Below, one piece after another: positions 50,288-62,200 of a stretch of 64,000 bases of DNA (the first letter of the stretch is position 1; every line of letters begins with the position of its first letter). Below the pieces are notes generated by a model. It made no database searches and was not told where the DNA came from. It was given only the letters and a program-made list of their open reading frames with translations. Source of the stretch: Spisula solida (lineage: Eukaryota; Mollusca; Bivalvia; Venerida; Mactridae); the NCBI GenBank assembly GCA_947247005.1, contig OX365951.1, positions 32,788,899 through 32,852,898 of the forward strand, given 5' to 3'. The position numbers and the translations under genes are program-made.

Positions 50288-53200
50288 CTGTATAACAAGA
50301 AAATATACCATACTTATTAACAAAAATATAACATATCATTTACGAAAATATACCGTACTTATTTACGAAAATATAACACACTTATTTACGAAAATATACC
50401 GTACTTATTCATGAAAATATAACATACTTATTTACGAAAATATACCGTACTTATTTACGAAAACATAACATACTTATTTACGAACATATACCGTATCTAT
50501 TTACGAAAATATAACATACTTATTTATGAAAATATACCGTACTTATTTACGAAAATATACCGTACCTATTTACGAAAATATAACATACTTATTTCTGAAA
50601 ATGTTCAATTCTTATTTACAAGTGGAAACTAGGAGTGTTTTGGTCTGAACATATACGTCTCCCACAAAGGGCCATCAACTATTCATGTGAAGTTTCATTG
50701 AAATCTGACCAATTATTGAGGAGTGCAAGCAAGGACAGGCTTATGTTCAACCATTAAAATGCAATAACTCTGGCAATAATAATCTGCCATAACTGTGGCA
50801 ATAATAATCTGCCATAACTGTGGCAATAATAGTCAGCCATAACTCTGAAAATAATAGTCTGCCATAACTGTGGCAATAAAAGTCTGCCATAACTGTGGCA
50901 ATAATAGTCTGCCATAACTGTGGCAATAATAGTCTGCCATAACTGTGGCAATAATAGTCTGCCATAACTGTGGCAATAATAGTCTGCCATAACTGTGGCA
51001 ATAAAAGTCTGCCATAACTCGGCAATAATAGTCTGCCATAACTGTGGCAATAATAGTCTGCCATAACTCGGGCAATAATAGTCTGCCATAACTCGGGCAA
51101 TAATAATCTGAACAGAAATGTCTACCAATATGTACAACTAGGCTACATATCAAGTATTCAAGTGAAGTTTCATTAAAACCAAATCAATGGTTAAGGAGAA
51201 CCAGCGCGAATAAGCTGCGAAATACAACCAAACAGACGTCCAACACAACAACAACAATATGTCTCCCTCATTGCACATGTAGGGGGATATGAAGATGACA
51301 AACTATCACATATACATACCCTTGCTGTGGTGGAACTGTTAATCTTCTCTTACCACCAATCTTCATTCCTGTAAACAGTTTATATAACTTGAAGCAATAG
51401 TTAACATTCAGGCAATAACATTATCAACAGCCAAATACAGACGTCATATTTTACATTTTACTGACCATGGTAACCCTGTTTGAGGATCATAGACCGAACC
51501 ATTCTCAAATTATTGATTCAAAACAAATTCTGTATTGGTCTTTCAACAAGCCTGAATAACAAATCAACTAGGGCAAAGCAATACACTGCATAAGTGGACA
51601 TTTTCATGGTTCTCAAAGATACCCATTCTTTATACAGATATTTGGGGTTGAGAAAATAATGATTTTAGTACGGATTTTTTTCAGGGTTAAGAAAATAATA
51701 ATGATTTTTTAGTATGTTTTTATAGGCCCAAATTTACGTGCAAGAAATATTGGCAAATTTTGTAGATTTGCGAAATTTGTCAGCGTTTCCAAATCGCTTA
51801 CTTTAACACTTATACAGTACCCCAATATTATCATTTTTATCTCAATATTTCCAAGTGGTTAATGCAAACACTTGAACAGTACCCCAATATAATTATTTTC
51901 AATAAAACTAGAGCTGTCGCCATTCGGCAGACTAATATACCCCCACCGGCAAAGGGCCATAATTATGCCAAAATTCATCGCAGCGCAAATTCTTTTCTTC
52001 ATGCACATCTATATGTTGAGGTTGTTCATCTGCGAAAGTTTGAGCGAAATCCTGCCAAAACTGTAGGAGTTGCATCCACAAGAATGCGTCTACTGACAGA
52101 CAGACAAGCTGAATCCAGTATACCCCCCTTACAACTCGTTGTGCGGGGGTATAATTATTTTCAATAAAAAAACGTGTATAAATAAGTTGTTACATACCTT
52201 CGACACCTTTATCCCATCCCTGTATAACTTCACCTAGACCAAGCTTGAATCGGAATGGCTTTCCTGACGTACAAGAATCAAACTGTTTACCATCTTTTTG
52301 TAACTTTCCAACATAGTAAACATGTGCCTGAAGTAGAAACAATGTAAAGATAATGCAAGATTGTTCAAGAAACTTGGCAAGTGTTAAAACATGCAAAAAA
52401 CATGCGTATCTTAATCTAGCATAGAAACATCAACTTTTAATACATGAATGACATAGAAACAATGCAAACATTTTCTAGGGACTCCGCAGATGTAATAACA
52501 CAAATTACCATGCGTTAACCCAACTCAAACATAAAAACATCAACTTTTATAATGACATTTTAGTGCCAGATTTTGTGATTTTAATATTGCAACAATCTTT
52601 AAACCTTAGGGGATTTTCAACTATATTATTCATCAAGAAATTAGTACTAACACAATAATTTAGACCAGTCAGCAGATGCATGTTAGATAACTAAAACCTA
52701 TCAGTTGATACAATCAGGGTTCAACTAAGAGATAATGCCCAATACAGAAAACGAGTCGCAAGTCCGTTTCAGGTACCATTAGCATACACCAAAACTCAGT
52801 TCAAACATTGTTCTATTGCTAAACTTCTGCTTATGAATTTTCTTAATGTCCATAAGTTTGTTAAAATTATTTTCATCAAATAACTTTTATTTTCTACGGA
52901 AAAGCTCATTCTTTCTAATGTAACAAATCCAGATTTCTGTATTATTCCGGAATTGTAGGACCCGAGTACAATGTTAGAATGAAGAACTATGTACCATTTT
53001 GCCTTTCTTCACGACTTGACCATCTCCAGATTTGATGTCCTCAGCAATAATGCCACCAGGTAGAACCATCTTCTTCGGTGTCTTACTTTGTTCTGGTTTC
53101 CCTTGAGGTGTCTTTCCTTGTGGTGTCTTTCCTTGTGGGGTCTTTCCTTGTGGTGTCTTTCCAGGAGTCTGTGACTGTTGTTTCTGTTGTGGGGTCTGAT

Positions 53201-56200
53201 TCTGTTGTTTTTGTTGAGTTTGAGGAGTTTTAGCGTCATCCTACAAAATAATACATATATATGTATAACAAAGTAAACAAATTAACAAATGAAATATCAG
53301 AGTTCTGAATATTACTCAAATGAGTTCTAGTAAATTTTGACCAAGATGACATCAAATAACAGACTTTGATTGTATCAAGTCTGCAGTTGTTTGGCCGACC
53401 TTAAAATATTCTTGGTTTGGAGTTTATTACATTACTGTTTCACTTTACAGTCAGAGAAAAAAGAAATGTCTCATGAAGGGCCAAAAAAAGTTCGGGACCC
53501 CTATAATTATGATTTCTCCTGATGGACTACTATATTCATGCCTTCTCCCGATGGACTACTATATTCATGATTTCTCCTGATGGACTACTATATTCATGAT
53601 TTCTCCTGATGGACTACTATATTCATGATATCTGCTGATGGACTACTATATTCATGATTTCTCCTGATGGACTACTAGATTCATGATGGACTACTATGTT
53701 CATGATTTCTTCTGATGGACTACTATATTCATGATTTCTCCTGATGGACTACTATATTCATGATTTCTCCTGATGCAGGGTTTCCGCTGGAATTCGCCAT
53801 TTCCGTTTTTTGCGGAAAAAAAATAAAAGTGGCGAAAAAAAAATATTCTCAAAGCAAACATTTTTTTTGTGTGTATAAAGTCAATCTAAAGTACAGTCCA
53901 GACAACACCAATAAACAACTGATAATTGCCTCTGGCCACAATGCAAACAGACTGTTAATCCCATCATTAGGGGTCTGATAAGGCGATTAGAAGGTGTGAT
54001 AAACTGATAAAGATCTCCAATTAGCTCTCCGTATCCATCGTCGTATCGGGTTGTGTTTAAAACCAACACATTTACGGTCCGTATTGTGATACGGGATTAA
54101 TTCGTTTTATTTCCGATATTCCTGCTTCTGTAGACATTTTATCAATGCAGCAATCATTAAACACAGTTTTTGATAATTAATGACAAACTAAACACCAAAA
54201 TGTTCTCAAGAATGATTAATTTAGAACTCTATAATTTACTCCAGCTGACCGTACTGTGTTGGGTGGAGAACAATTTTACAACGTAACTTGATACGGCTAT
54301 TAAAGTCAATCTAAAAATGTGAACAATCCGTAACTCTTCCAGAAGATGGCATATTTCATGTAATTATAATTTCAATCCAAAATTTAACTCCGATAAAAAA
54401 TCTCAGGGGAAATTGTATCTTAAGAACTTGCATAATATTCGGACGTCAAATTCGGATAACTTTTTCTCCATTATACGTTTTTATGTGGAAATATTTTTAA
54501 GACAATCCGAAATCGAACACACAATGACATAATACAGGTTACTCGTGGTTTCTTGGAATTGTGTTGTCCTGTCTTCATTCAATTTCCATAAGAACAAGAA
54601 ATTTGATAATATAGCTCCAGTAGGCCTAGATGCCTGTAAGTTGTAACAAATTTATGGCAAAGTGCTTCACTCCTGAAATGGGATGGAGCTTCACTTCCCA
54701 ACTTAAAACCAGACGCATAGCTTCTTATAGGCACTGTGGGCAAGTGCCTACACATTTTCCCAGATATAAAACAAAATGCATTGCAGCAAATAATCCCTAC
54801 TCGAGCCGGTCAAAAACAGAAAATATGCTTTTCAGTGTTTCCCACCTAACATAACTAAACTTACTAACAGTCTATGGACGAGACGTTAAGCGAGGTCCCA
54901 TGTATGATGCTTTACATCGGCACGTAAAAAACCAGGGATGCTTCTGGAACTGGGGCATCTTCTGTATCATGCACTATCCCCCAAATATAAAAGTTACTAA
55001 CCTCTTCTGGGGGCCTCGCCCATATGGATTTCCGGTAGGGAGGATAAATAATAGCAAATAAACAAACACAAATAATGAATGGGATAGGGGGTGTATAGGT
55101 GTGTTGAACTCCATGGAATGTTCTTGATTTTTAGTCTTGTGACAGTCAAAAAGTAGACAAAATGTGTGTGGTGACAGTGTTGAAAGCAACAATTTACGAG
55201 GAGCCTATTTTGGTACACAAAGTGGGTGCTCGTTAGATTCAGGACCTGTTCTAGAATAAGGGCATATATGTAGGCCTATAAAAGGCTTTTCCCAGAAGCA
55301 TGAAAACTGTGCTTTAATAGTTTGGGCTCAAAGGTCATGATGATGGACTTTTATGTGTTGTATATTGTGTCTCTTTTCTCTATTATCTAAGTCTTAGAAT
55401 GCATAAAATTTAACCATTTGACTTGTATTTTTTAAAAAAAACCAATAAACGGTAGGGGGTATACCCCCTCCCGCACCCACCCCCTATGTCGTCTCACTAT
55501 GAATAATATTGGCGGAAAAAAATTTGGAGCCAGTGGAAACCCTGTGATGGACTACTATATTCATGATTTCTCCTGAGGGACTGATTTCTCCTGAGGGACT
55601 ACTATATTCATGATTTCTCCTGATGGACTACTATATTCATGATTTCTCCTGATGGACTACTATATTCATGATTTCTCCTGATGGACAACTATATTCATGA
55701 TGGACTACCATATTCATGATTTCTTCTGATGGACAACTATATTCATGATTTCTCCTGATGGACTACTATAATCCTGATGGACTACCATATTCATGATTTC
55801 TCCTGATGGACTACTATATTCCTGATGGACTACCATATTCATGATTTCTTCTGATGGACTACTATATTCCTGATGGACTACCATATTCATGACCATATTC
55901 ATGATTTCTCCTGATGGACTACTATATTCATGATGGACTACCATATTCATGATTTTTTCTGATGGACTACTATATTCCTGATGGACTACTATATTCACGA
56001 TTTCTTCTGATGGACTACTATATTCATGATTTCTCCTGATGGGACTACTATATTCATGATGGACAACTATATTCATGATGGACTACTATATTCATGATTT
56101 CTCCTGATGGACTACTATATTCATGATTTCTCCAGTAGATTCTCACCTGACTCTCATCCTTTTCGGCGTTCTTATTCTTCTTCTTCTTTTTCCTCTTCTT

Positions 56201-59200
56201 TTTACCAGACTGATCACCATCTCCTGCGGGTCCTGGTGTACTTGCAGCAGTGTTCTCCTGAAAGTCACACAGTATTGTTAAGTAGTACTTTTTAAAAAAA
56301 AATTGTGTTCAACTGAGACAATCGGAGTGTGTGGCCATTCTGTTTTATCTCTGCCTACCTGGCCAATAACCTCAGGCTTCTAGGGAATAGACAAGAGTTT
56401 GTGTGATACAAGGAAGCTGGGCGCATTACCCTAGCTATTTCGGAAATAGATTTCTGTGCCCGCTGTTTAGCACCACTACATGTGAGACTACCTCTGGGTT
56501 TCCAACCAGTTTGTCTCAAGTTGCGTGGGAAACACTGAAGTATTTCTGAAATTTCCAATACACTGGCTGAGATGGGAACAAGGCACCTCTGGATTTGTAG
56601 TGGAGAGTGCTAACCACTTGACCACCGTCCCATCCCGAAATAGTAGTGATTTTGTTTATTTCTTAGTGGAGTTCTCTGTAGGCCAAAATTTAGGGTAACA
56701 AATAATATCATAAATAATATCTTGTACCTTTAAAGCCACATTATCTCCTTAAGACCTTTTTTCTGATCATCCAGTAAATAGACTAATTACAAGTAATGAA
56801 TGAGGATATATTCACAAATGACCTATAATTGACGACAGTATGTTATATTAGATGTATCTGTCGAAATAGTAGGCCAAAAATCACATTTAAGTAAAATGTA
56901 TGGATGACCAAATACTAATTTTGCAAGAGTTGCTTCCCTTAGATAATAAATAGTGCATTTTTTGTTTACAGTTTATTATTTTGTAAACAAACCAACCAGC
57001 AGTTGTATTTCGTTTTCTTCCATCTTATTGCGTTTTCCACCTTTGGGTTTCAACTATCCATGGCTCTTCAAATAGGTTACCAAGTTATTGCTTTTAGAAA
57101 ATAGCTGTTTAAAGCCTAATGTGGCTTTAAGAGCAAGCACATGCTCACTTCCTGTAAACAACTCAAAGATAACCAAATTTCCAAGTTAACATTTTTACTG
57201 GAATCATAAATAGTCGAGTAGCCTGCTGGTTTGATTACCTTTGTCACCTGTTTTGGGGTTTCATTTTGTCCCTTATTTTTCTTCTTTTCTTGTTTAGGGG
57301 TCTGTTCTTTTTTTTGTACATTTGTTCCATTCATGGTCGGAGTCGGTTGTTCTTTTTTATTCTTTTTATCTGACTTTGGTGTTTTCTTCACCGGTATTTC
57401 TACAAACAAGCAGCAACAAATGTAATACCTCAGTCCCGTAAAAACAGTTCAAACCATGTTTATTTACATGTGTGTGATACTTATTTAATATTGCGTGAAT
57501 TTCATGAACAATAATTTCACCGATTCATAAATTTGTTGTTGAAGGTTACAGGGTTGGTTATGAGAAATATTAACACAGATTTATGAATTAATGAGGAAAT
57601 TAATTTACTAATAAAAACATTGTAAATTATTAATAGTACCAGGGTGCATACAGACTTCCAGACCCGAAATACCCAGATTTGTGTTCATTTTCCCTGTTAT
57701 CTAATTTTACAGTATCAACGACAACTAACCAAGTACAAACACATCAATACAGTTTCATACATGTATTAAAACTTGAATTTTTTTAATTAATCTCTGGTAT
57801 TTCTGTCTTTTTTACAATGTAATAAGGTAATTGTACATTCAATTTTCCTTTTTTTCTTTTTTTAAAAAATTCCCTGATATTTCATCGAACTCCTGAACGA
57901 TTTCATGAAATTCCCAGATAATTCCCTAATTTATGTCCCAATTCCAAATTTCCTGATCAATTCCCTAATCTTCCCCGTAATTTCCATTTCCCCTGATACT
58001 TCCAGACCTGTATGCACCCTGTAGTACTAAATTTACACTGCATCATCAAATATTCAATACTTGATCAGCTGCAGGGGTGTCAACAGAGCCAAATTAAAAG
58101 TCCTGAAACTCATATGTGGCCAACCATTTTTGCAGACACATTGTTTCCATATTTTCCTCAGTTTTTATTGAATAAAAGCCTTCAGAGCAGATTAAATTAA
58201 CCTTAACTTTGCTATTTCTTGAGATATTTTCATCAAATAACTCTTTATTTTGGTCATAGCCTATCAGGAAAGATAAATCTGGAATATCGCGGAAGTCTGG
58301 ATAGATCAGGAATATCGCGGAATCTGGATAGATCAGGAATATCGCGGAATTCTGGATAGATCAGGAATATCGTGGAATTCTGGATATATCAGGAATATTG
58401 ACACCCCTGAATCTGTGTGTAATACTCTGTATTTACCTTCAATTTCTTCATCATCATCATCATCATCATCATCGTCAACATCACTGAAATCTTCATCATC
58501 AAAATCATCATCGTCATCATCATCATCATCTACTTCAGCTTCCATGTCAAGCTGTAACATGAATGGTAAGAATTATAACAAAACTGAGCAGTGTGAGGAA
58601 AACACTTGGGAGTTTTATACTAATCAGAGCTACAGATAAGGTTTTAGTCATTTGGGTATTTTACACCAAAGTTTCAATTGTAATTGGGTATTTAATAAAA
58701 CTCATCTGGTAAATGATCTTTTAAGTACTATTTTTCACTATAATATAATTTTCTATTTGGGTATTTCAGACTGTTTTTGCTTTTTCTTACTCCCTCCTCT
58801 CAAAATCTATTGGGTTTTAAAAAAATTAATTGGGTAATTACCCCAATACGCAGCTTATCTGTAGCTCTGACTTATAGTTTACCATCAGCTGGATGTGATC
58901 ACTTCGAGGCATTAGCTTTACAAGTCACTGTTACCTATTTTTCAGGATTTACATTGTTCAAGCACAGGAATTTGAAATTAATTCTATCCATAAAATATCA
59001 TAGCAGTCAATCCATTCAAAATTGCTCTTGCATTTACTATACTGAAGGATTCCAACACATTTCCCCCTCAAAAATGGAATCCCGCAGCCAGTGCTTATAA
59101 AGTAAAAGATCAGGCAATCAAGTTAACTCATTTGACGAAGAATACTTATATGTACCCAATCCAATATCAATATATTTTCCTGGTTTTATGCGAAATTTTC

Positions 59201-62200
59201 ATTATTTAATTCCCAAAGTTCAATATCTAGTACATCATCGGTGCCATTCTTTATCATCACAAAACACGCACCCGAGCTGAGTTTTTGTACGAGAAACCCT
59301 GTATATTCCACTTATGGTCAGTTGATTTTTCCATTTCTAACACATCAGTCCACGCTTTGCGCACGATAAACTCGTGCACTGATCAAAGTGAGTAGCAAAG
59401 GAATATCACTGGTTCGTTTATACTGCTGATTTGCCACGAGGAAAACATTCAATGGTTGGAGATAAATGTAAAATGAGCAAAAAGGCTGCAACAACCTACC
59501 CCACAATACCTCACCTTTGCAAAATAGCAACATCATTTCAGAGTAGGTCATACTGAATTTGGACCCTTATGTTTCAAAATTTTAAGACAACAAGAGCTGT
59601 CCACGAACAGCGCGCTCCACTATTCGCAGCGCCATGCTAGGATAGTACAATCATTATATATTCAAAATAAAATGCTTCATAACAGCAGCATTAACCTCAG
59701 CTGTGTAGAGGTTGGGGCTTCTAAGTCGAAAAAAAGGGGATAATTTGGACAAATTATGCAGGACTGTTACCTACTCATGTGTAGGTCCTCAAGGTCATGA
59801 TGGCAAATAAATAAGCCTTTCTTAGTCCAAAACGGGGCATAATTTCAACAAAACGCTAAATAGTTATCTTCTCCAGTGTAGGGGTTGTGGTCATGCTGGT
59901 GAACAAGTTTGCGAAGTATCAAAGCAATATATCAATGCACTTTGAAGATATAAGAGGTTAAAAACCTGTACCTAAACTTTAACATTTGCATTTCCAAGTC
60001 CAAAAGGGGGCATAATTTCAATAAAATGCTCGATAGAGTTACCCACCCCTGTTTAGGGGTTGGGGTCATGATGGAGAACAAGTATGCAAAGCAATATGTG
60101 AATGCACTTTGAAAATATTTGAGGTAAAAAAACCTGTACTTAAACTTTAACATCTGCACTAAGTTGAAAAAAGGGGGCATAACTTCACCAAAATGCTTAA
60201 TAGTTACCTACCCCTGTGTATGGGTTAGGGTCATGATGGTGAACAAGTATGCAAAGTATCAAAGCAATATGTCTATGCACTTTGAAGATATTAGAGGTTA
60301 AAAAACCTGTACCTAAACTTTAACATTTGCATTTCCAAGTCCAAAAGGGGGCATAATTTCAACAAAATGCTCGATAGAGTTACCCACCCCTGTGTAGGGG
60401 TTGGGGTCATGATGGAGAACAAGTATGCAAAGCAATATGTGAATGCACTTTGAAAATATTTGAGGTAAAAAAACCTGTACCTAAACTTTAACATTTGCAC
60501 TAAGTTGAAAAAAGGGGACATAACTTCACCAAAATGCTTAATAGAGTTACCTACCCCTGTGTATGGATTGGGGTCATGATGGTGAACAAGTATGCAAAGT
60601 ATTAAAGCAATATGTCAATGCACTTTGAAGATATTAGAGGTTTAAAAACCTGTACCTAAACTTTAACATTTGCACTAAGTAGAAAAAAAGGCATAATTTC
60701 AACAAAATGCCTGCTACAGTTACCTACTCCTGCATATGGGTTGGGGTCATGATGGTGAACAAGTATGCAAAGTATGAAAGCAATATCTTAAAAGACTTAG
60801 AGAATATAAGAGGTTAAAAAACCTGTACCTAAACTTTTAACAAAAGTGTTACGCCGACGCTCGGGTGACTGCAATAGCTCCCCTTATTCTACGAATAGTG
60901 GAGCTAAAAAGGAAGAAATTAAGACTCAAGAATCACGCCCCTAAACATATTTTTTCACATATTAAGCAAAGTAAGATACAAACCATATCAGTAGGATCAA
61001 AGTCTGAATCATCACTACTGTCATCATCGGAATCATCAAAATCACCACCCTATAATAAATCCATATCATCAGATGTGTATTTCATCAAACAGGAGCTGTC
61101 CTTGAACAGTGCTCTCCACTTTTTTCATGGCCATGCTTAGATAGTTATAACCAAAGCAAACAAAAGTAAGCTTTATAAGAAGTACCTACTCCAATGGAGT
61201 TTGAAGATATTAGAGGTTGTACATAAAAGTTAACATTAGCATTATGCCGACGCCAAAACTCGGTTGACTGCAATAGCTCCCTTATTCTTTGAATAGTGGA
61301 GCTGAATATACAGCAATACATCATAAATGCTTAATGACAATAATTTTTAAGATCACCAGTACAGCAGAAATAGATTCTGTTTGCCTTTATTTGTAAAGCA
61401 TGGTTTTCTGTGACCTAGGTACTGTTTTATCAAAGCACTTACGAAAATCTTAAACTTACGCTCAAATTTAAATTCTTTATAATTCCTTAATAGCTACAAA
61501 TTGTGACAAAGAGTCTTCAGTATTAATAACTATTCAGTCAACAAGCCCCTACAATACATATTTGTTCCCAATGTGTAGGCTTTAAACAATAATTCAGAAT
61601 GTAAATTTGAACGTAAATTTACAATTTCCGTAAATGCTTTTATAAAATACAAAGCGGCGTAATCACACAAGGTACGTATACCGCAAGTTTCATTACACTA
61701 TCTCATTCCTAATAAAAGTTAGAAGTTGAAAGCGATTTTTTAATTTTAGTAGCAATGACCTTAATCCCACCAAAGCAGTGTCTTTATACAGTCTACCTAT
61801 ACGTCAAGTTTCATCACAATATCTAATTCCTAATAACTAAAGTAAGGAATGACCGACAAACTTACTTCAATATACACCCAAACTTTGTTTTGTTGGGGTA
61901 TAATAAACAAACTAAGCCTGGTACATTTTGCAACATGCTATAATTATATGCAACAGATATAAACCACATACCCCGGGTGTCAGCCATTTTGTTTTCTTTT
62001 TCAGACTTCCATCTTCGTCATCAGTTTTCCTCTTTTTTGCAGGGACAAGTTGAGGCACTACAAGAAATGATAAGATCCTTACAGTTTATTTTAGCTATCA
62101 TTGAATACCCAGGTAAAAGGAAGCTACTCCAAAGGCATCCTTATACTTGGCTATCATTGAATACCCAGGTTATTTGATGGTGTGCTGGGTAGCTTCTGGA

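Noticed and set aside
50747..51153. 106-127-residue minus-strand ORFs
   Set aside because: They are products of the 25-bp minisatellite in an intron; all three frames are open.
57231..57425. Plus-strand 64-residue hydrophobic protein
   Set aside because: It is the antisense shadow of the Lys-rich FKBP exon.
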